DNA of 13,353 nucleotides from DASUMF01 sp040510575 (GTDB taxonomy: Bacteria > Actinomycetota > Acidimicrobiia > IMCC26256 > DASPTH01): assembly GCA_040510575.1 (NCBI GenBank), contig JBEVIU010000122.1:1-13353 (forward strand), written 5' to 3'. A program made the translations under genes and the position numbers. Each line of letters opens with the position of its first letter. Position 1 is the stretch's first letter. Under the pieces are notes generated by a model that worked only from the letters and a program-made list of their open reading frames with translations, had not been told where the DNA came from and searched no databases. This document shows, one piece after another, positions 1 to 6,844 of this stretch.

Positions 1-968
1 GTGATGATCATCCCCCAGCCCTCGCGCGACGAGGTCATGCCGAGCACCCACGCCTCGCGGTACAGATCGACCTTGGCCGCTTCGTCGATGCGACCGGGCA
101 GCGAGATCCAGTCGTCGGCGTCGGCCGCGTGGATCTGGGCCAGCAGCTCGTCGCGGCAGTAGCCCTCCCCCGCGATCACCGCACGAAGCTCAGGGTGCTT
201 GGGCTTGGTGGCGACGAGGGCGTCGATCAGGAGGTCGAACCGCTTCACGGGCACGAGCCGACCGACCGCGACGACGAGCGGCGTCGGCGACTTCGCCCCA
301 CCGGGTGTGTAGTGCGCGTCGACGCCGGGCGGCACGACCGTGATCCGCTCGTCGGTGAACTTCAGGTCGTGCACCAGCTCGCGACGACTCGACTCCGACA
401 GCGTGACGATGTCGGTGTGGCGGTAGATCGGGGGCGCGAGGCGCGACTCCACGAAGTTGCCGAACCTCGCCATGTTCGGCGGCAACGACATCTTCCACAT
501 CTCGGCGTGCACGTGGTGCAACCAGGTCACGTGCGGGGTGCGCGACCACACGGGCGAGAAGAACGGCATGCCGTTCCAGATCTCGACCAGGCCGTCACGT
601 CCGCCGTGCCAGCCCATCATCTCGCTCAAGATGGCACGCGGGAACACCATGTACCGACCCGCCTTGCGGATCACGCGGTAGCCGTCGCGGTACGTCACCA
701 TCGGGCGGTTGGCGGCGTAGGAGGTGCGCATCGTCACGTCGAGACCGGCTTCGGTCCACAGCGCGGCGATGTTCGACGCGTGCACCTCCGAGCCACCGGC
801 TTCCGGGTCGTCGAGATCGCGCCACGCGAGGATGCTCACGCGCTCGAGCCCTGCTGCTGCGGCGATGTCGCCCAGCTTTGCGATCTCGATGTCGTGCTCG
901 AGGCGCGACCCGGTCTCGTTGGCAGGCGTGCTCGCCGCCGCACGGGCGGAACGTCGGGACCGGAACAT
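1..968 (-). CDS. GT4-family glycosyltransferase (C-terminus beyond window edge)
   Basis: Retaining glycosyltransferase of the GT-B fold, GT4 family, which transfers a sugar from a nucleotide donor to a cell-envelope or exopolysaccharide acceptor at the cytoplasmic face. About 322 residues are visible and the gene runs off the left edge. Seen: an N-terminal Rossmann start SILAWRDLDDPEAGGSEVHA (residues 45-64, with the Gly-Gly-Ser loop typical of GT4), a WLHHVHAEMW segment near 149-158, the interdomain PPGVD at 213-217, the donor-domain VAVGRLVPVKRFDLLI at 233-248, and SSREGWGM near 313-320. The last includes the first Glu of the usual E-x7-E motif; the second lies outside. The ATG at 968 has no clear ribosome binding site. 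A GTG at 839 (residue 44) would remove a poorly structured 43-residue extension and is possible. It lies 31 bases after the FAD oxidoreductase gene, probably cotranscribed. Family confident, substrate unknown. Confidence 0.88.
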   Translation of the reverse strand, partial: MFRSRRSARAAASTPANETGSRLEHDIEIAKLGDIAAAAGLERVSILAWRDLDDPEAGGSEVHASNIAALWTEAGLDVTMRTSYAANRPMVTYRDGYRVIRKAGRYMVFPRAILSEMMGWHGGRDGLVEIWNGMPFFSPVWSRTPHVTWLHHVHAEMWKMSLPPNMARFGNFVESRLAPPIYRHTDIVTLSESSRRELVHDLKFTDERITVVPPGVDAHYTPGGAKSPTPLVVAVGRLVPVKRFDLLIDALVATKPKHPELRAVIAGEGYCRDELLAQIHAADADDWISLPGRIDEAAKVDLYREAWVLGMTSSREGWGMII

Positions 969-999
969 GATGGGGGGACGATAGACAGGACGCCGCGCG

Positions 1000-2490
1000 T
1001 CACGCAGGCGCGTCGGCGACCTCTTCGTGGTATTCCTCCTCGACGTTCACCGACCACACGTCGTGGTGGGCGCCGAAGATGTTCTCGACCGACAGCATCG
1101 CCGTGTACATCGAGTGATCCTGGTTGTTGTAGCGGTGCATGCCGTTGCGGCCGACGGGATACACGTTGGGCGTGTTCGCCTCGAGCCACCTGCGCAGCGT
1201 GTCGACGTTGGCCTTGTACTGCGCGTCGTAGAACGGATACGCCTTCGGCGTGCGCACCACGTAGCCGGCCTCGACCTTCGAAGCGACGAGGAGGCCGAGC
1301 TGATCCATCTCCTTCGTCGCGACGGCGACGAGCTCCTCGTCGGACTTGTTCCACCACTCGTCGTCTTCGTTGACGAAGATCTCGACACCGAGACAGGTAC
1401 GGCCGTCCTTCACGAGGTACGGCGACCAGCGCCCGAAGTTCTGCACGCGGCCGGCCTTCACGCTGGTGTCGTTGAGGTAGATCCAGTTGTCGGGAAAGCT
1501 GAACTCCTCGGGCACCACGAGGCCGACGGTGATGTGCGCGCGGTAACGAAGGCTCGTGGCCGCACGCTTCACGTCGTCGGGCACGGGCGGGTCCATCGCC
1601 TCGAGCAGGGCGCTGATCGGCATCGACGAGATCACGTCGGTGCACTCGTAGCGGTTGGTGGTGCCGTTGGCGTCGGTGATCACCGCGGTGGCTTTGCCGT
1701 CGGCGTGCTCGATCTTGACGACCGTGGAGTCGAACACGACCTTCGAGCCCTTGGCCTCGACGAGCTCAGTGGCCTTCTCCCACATCTGGCCGGGGCCGTA
1801 CTTCGGGTAGTTGAACTCCTCGATGAGGCTCGTGATCTGCTTACCCTTGGCGCGCCGGGCCTTCACCGCCTTCGGCGTGAGCGCGTCGACCACGGCCCGC
1901 CAGATCGAGAGGTCCTTGATGCGCTGCGCGCCCCAGTCGGCCTGGATCTCGCTGCAGGGCACGCCCCACACCGTCTCGCTCTGGCCCTTGAAGAAGTGCT
2001 CGTAGAGGCGCCAGCCGAAGCGCGACGCGACGAAACCTTCGAGCGTGCTCTGGTCCTTCGGCGGCTTCACCCGCACCCACAGGTACGACGCCATGCAGCG
2101 CACGGCCTCGACCGGCCCGAGGTTCATGAGCGCGTTCTTGGCGTTGATCGGGTAGTCGTAGAACTTGCCGCGGTAGTAGATGCGGCTCATGCGCGGTCGG
2201 CGCAGGAACTCGTCCTTGCCGAGGATCTCGAACCACAGGTCGTTCACCGGCTTCACCTTGGTGAAGAAGCGGTGGCCGCCGATGTCGAAGCGCCAGCCGT
2301 CGCGCACTGCGGTCTTGCTGATGCCGCCGACGACGTCGTCGGCTTCGAGGATCGTCGGCGCGACGCCCTGCTTGGTGAGCATGTAGGCGGCGGTGAGCCC
2401 TGCGGGCCCGGCGCCGATGACGACGACTTCGGGGGCGGGACCCTCGGTGCCGCCGCCTGCAGGCGCGGGTGTGGTGGACGTGTCGGTCAC
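1000..2490 (-). CDS. FAD-dependent oxidoreductase, UDP-galactopyranose mutase-like / amine-oxidase fold
   Basis: 496-residue flavoprotein. The N-terminus carries the dinucleotide-binding motif GAGPAG at residues 26-31, an acidic residue at the end of strand 2 (ILEAD, near 47-51), and the VGGISKT loop that typically contacts FAD. The C-terminus has NVYPVGRNGMHRYNNQDHS, followed by TAMLSVENIFG. This is the FAD-contacting end seen in proteins annotated as UDP-galactopyranose mutase-like or protoporphyrinogen-oxidase-like. It is about 100 residues longer than classical Glf, so I do not assign glf. Neighbours are a GT4 glycosyltransferase downstream and a sugar epimerase upstream, which favours a role in nucleotide-sugar or polysaccharide-precursor chemistry. 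The start is GTG at 2490, with only a weak GGAG about 12 bases upstream. The 148-base gap before it may hold its own promoter. Flavoprotein fold is certain, reaction is inference. Confidence 0.85.
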   Translation of the reverse strand: MTDTSTTPAPAGGGTEGPAPEVVVIGAGPAGLTAAYMLTKQGVAPTILEADDVVGGISKTAVRDGWRFDIGGHRFFTKVKPVNDLWFEILGKDEFLRRPRMSRIYYRGKFYDYPINAKNALMNLGPVEAVRCMASYLWVRVKPPKDQSTLEGFVASRFGWRLYEHFFKGQSETVWGVPCSEIQADWGAQRIKDLSIWRAVVDALTPKAVKARRAKGKQITSLIEEFNYPKYGPGQMWEKATELVEAKGSKVVFDSTVVKIEHADGKATAVITDANGTTNRYECTDVISSMPISALLEAMDPPVPDDVKRAATSLRYRAHITVGLVVPEEFSFPDNWIYLNDTSVKAGRVQNFGRWSPYLVKDGRTCLGVEIFVNEDDEWWNKSDEELVAVATKEMDQLGLLVASKVEAGYVVRTPKAYPFYDAQYKANVDTLRRWLEANTPNVYPVGRNGMHRYNNQDHSMYTAMLSVENIFGAHHDVWSVNVEEEYHEEVADAPA

Positions 2491-2538
2491 GAGGAGGACG
2501 CTCCGTTGCGTGTCGGTGACTCGGGCAGCCGCGACGGG

Positions 2539-2555
2539 CGCCGGCAGGGCCGGCG
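2539..2555 (-). other. Perfect hairpin (7-bp stem, 3-nt loop) upstream of the FAD oxidoreductase gene
   Basis: CGCCGGC and GCCGGCG flank a three-base loop in the 148-base gap between the epimerase stop (2639) and the oxidoreductase start (2490). No T-run follows on the minus strand, so it is not a classical intrinsic terminator. It would sit in the 5' leader if transcription starts near 2570. Function unknown; GC-rich palindromes arise easily in this base composition. Confidence 0.35.
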
Positions 2556-2575
2556 ACCGGGATCGGTGTGGGCAG

Positions 2576-2581
2576 ATTCTA
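2576..2581 (-). promoter_or_regulatory. Possible -10 element (TAGAAT) for the oxidoreductase-glycosyltransferase pair
   Basis: TAGAAT on the minus strand matches the sigma70 -10 consensus at five of six bases and lies about 85 bases before the GTG start at 2490. I see no good -35 hexamer 16-18 bases upstream, so this is a weak call. It would give a leader of roughly 80 bases containing the hairpin at 2539-2555. Confidence 0.22.
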
Positions 2582-2638
2582 CGGGGTCGCCGCGGTTTTC
2601 GGCGGTCTCACGGGTCCGCCCCAGATCAAGCGGCCAGG

Positions 2639-3667
2639 TCACACCAGGCCCTGCTCCGCTGCCTGCACCACCCAGGGCACCACCTCGTCGAGGATCTCGT
2701 CGAGGGTGGTGGCGGCTTCGAAGCCCAGTTGGTCGCGCGCCTTGGCCGTCGAGGGCACACGCTGGGCCACGTCGTGCTCGTAGGGATCGTCGCACTCGTA
2801 GCGGAACGGGTCGCCTGGGCGCAGGCGCCGCCAGATCGCCTCGGCCAGGTCGAGCACGCTCGTGCCCGTCGGGCTGGCGAGGTTGAAGTCGTCGTTGCGG
2901 GCCGCGGGGTGCTCCATGGCGGTGACGATCCCGGCTGCGATGTCGGCCGCGGCGGTGTAGTGGCGCACCTGGCGGCCGTCGCCGAGCAGGTGGAGCGGGT
3001 CCTGACCGCTCAAGACCTTGCGCACGAGATCGGGCACCACGTGGGTGAGCGCGAGTGAGGCGCTGCCGTCCGCGGTGCCCGGGGTCCCCGACTCGCGGAG
3101 CTCGCCGATGCCGACGGCGTTGAACGGGCGCACGATCGTGTACGGCAGTCCGTGCTGTTCCCAGGCGGCGCGGGCGAAGTACTCGACTGCGAGCTTCTGG
3201 AAGCCGTAGCTCGACATCGGCGGCGGGATCCGCCGTTCGTCGCCCTCCACCGACGCGCCGCCCGGGCCTGCCTCGTACACCACCGCGCTGCTCACGTACG
3301 TCACCTTCTGGAGACGGCCGTCGCGGTGCGCGGCGATCGCAGCGTCACATGACGCCGCGGTGATGCGCTCGTTCGCGGCGAGCAGGTCGTAGGCACGATC
3401 GTGGAAGTAGGCGATGCCGCCGATCATCGCCGCGGCCGCGATGAAGTGATCGCAGCCATCCAGCGCGCCGGCGAGCACATCCGGGTCGCGGGCGTCGCCG
3501 ACCACGAGCGTGTAGCGGGGGTCGTCGTCGTAGGCGCGGGCGACGGTGCCGTACTTCGACTCGTTGTCGACGCCGACCACCTCGTAGCCGCGGTGGAGCA
3601 GATCGGCGACGATGTAGGCGCCGAGGAAGCCAGCCGACCCGGTGACGAGCACCCGCTCAGGATCCAT
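2639..3667 (-). CDS. NAD-dependent nucleotide-sugar epimerase/dehydratase (extended SDR)
   Basis: 342-residue extended short-chain dehydrogenase/reductase acting on nucleotide sugars in the cytoplasm. Seen: the Rossmann glycine motif TGSAGFLG at residues 9-16, an acidic cofactor-selecting residue in VGVDNES (near 31-37), VGDARD at 56-61 where the adenine is usually contacted, the catalytic Ser region YVSSAVVYE at 124-132, and the catalytic YxxxK at Tyr154/Lys158 within SSYGFQK. PFNAVGIGE at 181-189 begins the substrate domain. Length is normal for the family. The ATG at 3667 has a GAGGTG Shine-Dalgarno seven bases upstream. The universal stress gene ends 42 bases before it, so the two may be cotranscribed. 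The neighbouring glycosyltransferase and mutase-like genes fit a surface glycan pathway. The specific reaction (4-epimerase, 4,6-dehydratase or other) cannot be read from sequence alone. Confidence 0.88.
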   Translation of the reverse strand: MDPERVLVTGSAGFLGAYIVADLLHRGYEVVGVDNESKYGTVARAYDDDPRYTLVVGDARDPDVLAGALDGCDHFIAAAAMIGGIAYFHDRAYDLLAANERITAASCDAAIAAHRDGRLQKVTYVSSAVVYEAGPGGASVEGDERRIPPPMSSYGFQKLAVEYFARAAWEQHGLPYTIVRPFNAVGIGELRESGTPGTADGSASLALTHVVPDLVRKVLSGQDPLHLLGDGRQVRHYTAAADIAAGIVTAMEHPAARNDDFNLASPTGTSVLDLAEAIWRRLRPGDPFRYECDDPYEHDVAQRVPSTAKARDQLGFEAATTLDEILDEVVPWVVQAAEQGLV

Positions 3668-3709
3668 GGCAGCACCTCGTGCAGCCCGTGGCCGCGGGTC
3701 GTCGGACGT

Positions 3710-4171
3710 TCAGTCGGACTGGGTGTCGACGATGAGCACGCTGCAGGGCGCGTGGTGCGACACGGTGTTGGGCACGCTCCCGAGGAAGCGACGGCCTCCC
3801 TGCATCCCCCGGTTGCCGACCACGATGAGATCCGCGTTGAGGTGCGCCGCCATGTCGCACAGCACCTCGGCCGGCGCGCCGAAGCGTGCGTGCGTCTCGA
3901 CCGTGAGTGTGTCGCGATTGGCGCGGGCCGCAGCGTCGCTGAGCAGCTGCTCGAGGCTGTTGCGCGCCTCTTCCTCCCACTCCAGCTCGGCACCGACGGG
4001 CGCGGCCACTGCCATCTCGGCGCTGGCGATCGCACTGGCGGCCATCGGCTTCTGGACGCTCACGATGTGCAGCACGGAGTCGGGGTTGCCCGCGGCGATG
4101 TCGGCCGCTTGCACCACTGCCTTCGACGCACTCTCGGTGCCGTCGGTTCCCACCACGATCGTCGAATACAT
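3710..4171 (-). CDS. Universal stress protein, UspA family, ATP-binding type
   Basis: 153-residue single-domain Usp protein, a cytoplasmic alpha/beta dimer that in this subtype binds ATP. Seen: the first strand TIVVGTDGTESA at residues 4-15 with the conserved Asp10, and the phosphate loop LIVVGNRG...RFLGSVPNTVSHH from about 115 to 140, ending in the dimer strand CSVLIV. The G-2X-G-9X-G(S/T) motif is present, but only 8 residues lie between Gly122 and Gly131-Ser132, one fewer than the usual consensus. The ATG at 4171 has GAGGGA six bases upstream. It stands 110 bases after the end of the pilus operon and 42 bases before the epimerase gene. Which operon it belongs to is undecided; I favour the epimerase side. 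Confidence 0.93.
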   Translation of the reverse strand: MYSTIVVGTDGTESASKAVVQAADIAAGNPDSVLHIVSVQKPMAASAIASAEMAVAAPVGAELEWEEEARNSLEQLLSDAAARANRDTLTVETHARFGAPAEVLCDMAAHLNADLIVVGNRGMQGGRRFLGSVPNTVSHHAPCSVLIVDTQSD

Positions 4172-4281
4172 CGTTTGTCCCTCGTGTGCGTCGCGAGCTT
4201 GAAGTCGAACGCTAGCGAGCGGTGGCGATCTGTCCGTGAACCCTTGGCCTCGCTGCTCCGTCGACCGCAGGAACTCGGGAG

Positions 4282-5244
4282 CTATCCCCGGCCAGGAGTG
4301 CTGCGCAGCAACGCTCGGATCTCGGCGACGTGGTACGGGACGCGCTCAGGGATGGTGACGGTGCCGAGGTAGGTCGAGCCGAAATCGCCGCCGAACGCGG
4401 TGATGTGCGCAGTGCCTTCCCACACCACGTAACGGGTCACGGTGAAGTCACCCCGCCGCAGGTACGCCACCCGAGGCGGCGGTCCGGCATCGGTCGTCAC
4501 GATGTTCGTCCCGTCGCCGAACGACCATGCGTAGGCGATCGGTGTTGCGGTGACGTCGACGTCGTACCCGTCCAACGACACCGAAGCCGTCGTCGGCGCG
4601 AGCCCGTCGCTACGGAAGTCGCTACCGAGGCGGGTGATCCCGGGCCAGGCGCGCGTCCCGGGCGGGCTCGCCTGCACCACTGCGCGCGGGAGCGGTGTTT
4701 CCTGCCAGATGTCGGCCGCCGACGGTGGGTTCGTCAGCGGGGGCTCCCCCGGCTGGATGCAGCGCGGGATGATCACGATGTCGCCGTCGATCGCCGGGTT
4801 CTCGCCGATCTCCTGAACGAACGCACCGATCACCACCGCGTCGGACGGGAGCGCGAAGGTGTCGCTGACGAGCATCGTCCCGGCCGGCACACCCATCGCC
4901 GGGCCGGGACGCAAGGGAAAGCCGAAGCTCGGCCCCGGCATCGCCAGCGGGTCGGATCCTGGTGGCGGATCGCCGGCGAACACGACGCACACCGTGGCGT
5001 ACACCGCGCGTGCCCACCGCAGCGGCGGATCGTCGGACGGCGTGGTCGCCGGGATCCCGCCGCCTCCGAACGTGCCCGCCCCGAGGTCTGCGGCGGTGGC
5101 GCGGACGTACCCGGGACCGAGCTCGCCGCCACCGCTCGCTTGCGCGTCGGCGCGCGGCGTGACGTGCACCATCGTCACCGCGCTGACCGCCAACGCGAGG
5201 GTGACGGCGCGCCGCACCGCGGAGCCGATGATGCGGACGGTCAC
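4282..5244 (-). CDS. Secreted PKD-domain protein, last gene of the Tad operon
   Basis: 320 residues. It begins with a Sec signal peptide: Arg-rich start, a hydrophobic stretch at about 13-28, and a likely cleavage after ADA or AQA at 32-36. The mature part is rich in Gly, Pro and Thr. A PKD-like Ig fold covers about 225-300, with the diagnostic YAWSFGDGTN at 238-247 and the following hydrophobic beta strand FTVTRYVVWEG at 267-277. Only two Cys (86 and 162) are present, so one disulfide is possible. No C-terminal sorting signal or membrane anchor is seen. The start is GTG at 5244, with AGGAGG five bases upstream. It follows the TadG-like stop by 19 bases, so it is cotranscribed with the pilus genes. 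By inference it is an exported pilus-associated or adhesive protein. PKD domains commonly mediate surface interactions, but the exact role is unknown. Confidence 0.82.
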   Translation of the reverse strand: MTVRIIGSAVRRAVTLALAVSAVTMVHVTPRADAQASGGGELGPGYVRATAADLGAGTFGGGGIPATTPSDDPPLRWARAVYATVCVVFAGDPPPGSDPLAMPGPSFGFPLRPGPAMGVPAGTMLVSDTFALPSDAVVIGAFVQEIGENPAIDGDIVIIPRCIQPGEPPLTNPPSAADIWQETPLPRAVVQASPPGTRAWPGITRLGSDFRSDGLAPTTASVSLDGYDVDVTATPIAYAWSFGDGTNIVTTDAGPPPRVAYLRRGDFTVTRYVVWEGTAHITAFGGDFGSTYLGTVTIPERVPYHVAEIRALLRSTPGRG

Positions 5245-5249
5245 GGGAC

Positions 5250-5255
5250 CCTCCT
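5250..5255 (-). promoter_or_regulatory. Strong ribosome binding site AGGAGG for the PKD-protein gene
   Basis: AGGAGG ends five bases before the GTG at 5244, and it decides that start. Together with the identical arrangement before cpaB, it marks the first and last genes of the operon as having strong independent initiation signals. The genes between mostly start in stop-codon overlaps. Confidence 0.7.
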
Positions 5256-5263
5256 GGCGAGCC

Positions 5264-5719
5264 TCACGGGGACCGTCTCGGGACTGCGGTCGACGCCACG
5301 TTCACGTCGAAGGCACCGTCACCCAGGACGCGCAAGAGCGAGAAGCGGACAGTGCCGTGCACCACCACCGTGACGGAACCTGGCCCGGTGGAGATGTCGA
5401 CGTCGCGCATCGACGCGGTGTCGAGCTGCTCGCGCAGGCTGCTCCGCGCCCGGGCCGCGGCGGTCTCGGGCTGCAGCACCAGTTCCGCAGACGTGCGGTA
5501 CCGCGACTCGTCGATGGCGGAGGCACCCGACAACGCTGCCGCGTCGGCGGCCGCGGCCAACGCCCGACGTTCGGAGAACGCGCGCCACAGATCGAGGCTG
5601 ATCCCACCGAGGGCGAACATCATGAGGCAGCAACCGAGGATCCAGAGCGTGATGGTTCCGCGCTCGCGACCCCGGGTCCTCGCTCGAGAAGGCAACGTTC
5701 GGGAGGGCACGCCGGTCAC
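5264..5719 (-). CDS. TadG-like pilus assembly protein
   Basis: 151 residues with the start chosen here. A basic N-terminus ends in RERG (18-21), followed by a hydrophobic segment TITLWILGCCLMMFALGG at 22-39 and then DLWRAFSERRALAAAADAAALSGA (43-66). That last pattern is typical of the TadE/TadG-like N-terminal domain (helical, exposed outside). The usual Glu at +5 after the Gly-type cleavage site is replaced by Trp (G/TITLW). It is short; many TadG proteins carry an added von Willebrand factor A domain, which is absent. The frame stays open upstream to an ATG at 5773. However, GTG at 5719 overlaps the previous stop as GTGA, matching the other junctions of this operon, so I chose it. It is a membrane-anchored minor pilin or assembly factor of the Tad system. 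Confidence 0.83.
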   Translation of the reverse strand: MTGVPSRTLPSRARTRGRERGTITLWILGCCLMMFALGGISLDLWRAFSERRALAAAADAAALSGASAIDESRYRTSAELVLQPETAAARARSSLREQLDTASMRDVDISTGPGSVTVVVHGTVRFSLLRVLGDGAFDVNVASTAVPRRSP

Positions 5720-6147
5720 GGGACACCGACGTAGCGGTCGACCGGTTGACGGTGGCGTGCGGTCCACGTCCACGCTCCGAGGTCACCGATCCCCGGGAGG
5801 TGCACCGCGGGCATCCGGATCGTCACGTCGGCTTCGAGGGTGCTGCCGGGATCGAGCACCGCGCCGGGCTCGCAGGCGATCGACGTGCGGGCGTCGGCCG
5901 GGCGAACCCCGAGGTTCCGGGCCATGGACGCCGCAAGCTCACCGGCGGCGCCCACGTCGCAGACACCACTCCCGGCCGTGTGGCGGGCAACCTCGCGGGC
6001 GATGGCACGGCCGGTCGTCTGTCGCTCGGACCAGGTCGGGAGGGTCAAGACCATGGTCGCGACGGGCAGGAGCAGCAACGCCAACCCCGCAACCAGCTCG
6101 ATCGCCGCGAACCCTCGTTCGCTCCCCACCGTCGGGCGGGCGATCAC
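5716..6147 (-). CDS. TadE-like minor pseudopilin (second copy)
   Basis: 143 residues. A short N-terminus leads to SERG/FAAIEL (9-17), a prepilin-peptidase-type site with Glu at +5, followed by the hydrophobic helix VAGLALLLLPVATMVLTL (19-36). The ERQTTGRAIAREVAR helix (41-55) follows. A periplasm-side beta-rich domain carries two Cys (63 and 92). The other TadE-like protein of the locus also has two Cys in its soluble domain, so a shared disulfide is likely. The GTG at 6147 overlaps the upstream stop as GTGA, so I prefer it to the ATG at 6213 that would overlap the upstream gene by 70 bases. In Tad systems TadE proteins are processed by the prepilin peptidase and are needed for pilus assembly. 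Confidence 0.82.
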   Translation of the reverse strand: MIARPTVGSERGFAAIELVAGLALLLLPVATMVLTLPTWSERQTTGRAIAREVARHTAGSGVCDVGAAGELAASMARNLGVRPADARTSIACEPGAVLDPGSTLEADVTIRMPAVHLPGIGDLGAWTWTARHRQPVDRYVGVP

Positions 6148-6497
6148 GGCGACCGCTCCTTCACCGAGGTCGCGACGATCGAGAAGCGCCAGTCGGGCAC
6201 CAGCACGAGCCACCCCGGGAGGCGAACATCGGCGCGGGCGCTGACCGTGGCGCCCGCTTCCGAGCAGACGACGTCGACACCCGAGCGGAGGCGTGAGCCC
6301 ACGAGACCCGCGAGCACGTCATGAGCCCGCGCCGCGCACTCCGCCGGCGTCGCATCGACGCGGGCACCCGCCCGTGCGGCTTCGTCGACGGCAGCACGCA
6401 CTGCACCCCGCGCGTAGAGATCGACGATCACGTTCGCGAGGAGGACGAAGACGACGAGTGACAGCGCCGTGGCGAGCACGTACTGCAGCGTCGCCAT
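6144..6497 (-). CDS. TadE-like minor pseudopilin (first copy); start uncertain
   Basis: 117 residues from the ATG at 6497: MATLQYVLATALSLVVFVLL, then NVIVDLYARGAVRAAVDEAARAGARVD, a typical TadE-like hydrophobic helix followed by the amphipathic helix of the family. Cys54 and Cys78 lie in the soluble part. With the ATG start the protein has no leader. However, the in-frame codons just upstream read TSVDAG, so that G/MATLQY would be a prepilin-type site with Gln instead of Glu at +5. A CTG codon at 6518 exactly overlaps the flp stop as CTGA, which mirrors the GTGA overlaps elsewhere in the operon and would give a 7-residue leader. I list the ATG conservatively; 6518 is a serious alternative. 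The ATG has no clear Shine-Dalgarno sequence. Confidence 0.8.
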   Translation of the reverse strand: MATLQYVLATALSLVVFVLLANVIVDLYARGAVRAAVDEAARAGARVDATPAECAARAHDVLAGLVGSRLRSGVDVVCSEAGATVSARADVRLPGWLVLVPDWRFSIVATSVKERSP

Positions 6498-6514
6498 CCC
6501 AGCGTCGACCGACG

Positions 6515-6745
6515 TCAGGTGATGAGTTGGCCGCGGATCCAGTCGACGACGTCGAGGCCGAGCGTCTGCAGCACCGCCCAGATCGCGACGAGTGCAGCAA
6601 TGCCCAACGCCGCGTTGCCGAGCAGCTCCGCTGTGGTCATCCCCTCCTCCGTTGCGGGCGACGCCACGCGTCGGGCGTTCCGCTCCGCGAGGCGAACGAA
6701 CCAGGCGCGGAGCGGGGCAACTCGTGGACGGATGATGGTGTTCAT
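6515..6745 (-). CDS. flp: Flp-type (type IVb) pilin precursor
   Basis: 76 residues. The long basic leader of 35 residues ends in ATEEG. Cleavage after Gly35 would leave a mature pilin of only 41 residues beginning MTTAELLGNAALGIAALVAI, with Glu at +5 and a continuous hydrophobic helix (about 41-62). That is the architecture of Flp pilins, the major fibre subunit of Tad pili. The Tyr that often follows Glu5 is replaced by Leu. The ATG at 6745 has GGGAG eight bases upstream. It sits 99 bases after tadC, the only large gap inside the operon, and 17 bases before the ATG of the TadE-like gene. This is a confident structural call; whether it is the major or a minor pilin is not certain because no other flp gene is in the window. 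Confidence 0.82.
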   Translation of the reverse strand: MNTIIRPRVAPLRAWFVRLAERNARRVASPATEEGMTTAELLGNAALGIAALVAIWAVLQTLGLDVVDWIRGQLIT

Positions 6746-6794
6746 GGGTGGAGCTCCCTTCGATCGGTACGGACATCGACACCGGCATGGAGCC

Positions 6795-6818
6795 GGGCGC
6801 GGGCTTGGTCGCGCGCCC
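6795..6818 (-). other. Hairpin in the tadC-flp gap
   Basis: A 7-bp perfect stem (GGGCGCG with CGCGCCC) closes a 10-base loop in the only sizeable spacer of the pilus operon. No T-run follows on the minus strand, so it is not a classical intrinsic terminator. It could be an mRNA processing or stabilising element that uncouples flp expression from the upstream assembly genes, or a chance palindrome in GC-rich DNA. Confidence 0.35.
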
Positions 6819-6844
6819 AGACAGGGAGGCGGGAGGCACCGTCA

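Noticed and set aside
129..1373. A 414-codon plus-strand open frame
   Set aside because: It is antisense to the glycosyltransferase, which reads through to the window edge with GT4 motifs.
1027..2886. A 619-codon plus-strand open frame
   Set aside because: It is antisense to the FAD oxidoreductase, which has clear cofactor motifs; the plus-strand product has no recognisable domain.
4172..4281. Intrinsic terminator after the Tad operon
   Set aside because: I looked for a stem followed by T residues on the minus strand in this 110-base gap and saw none convincing.
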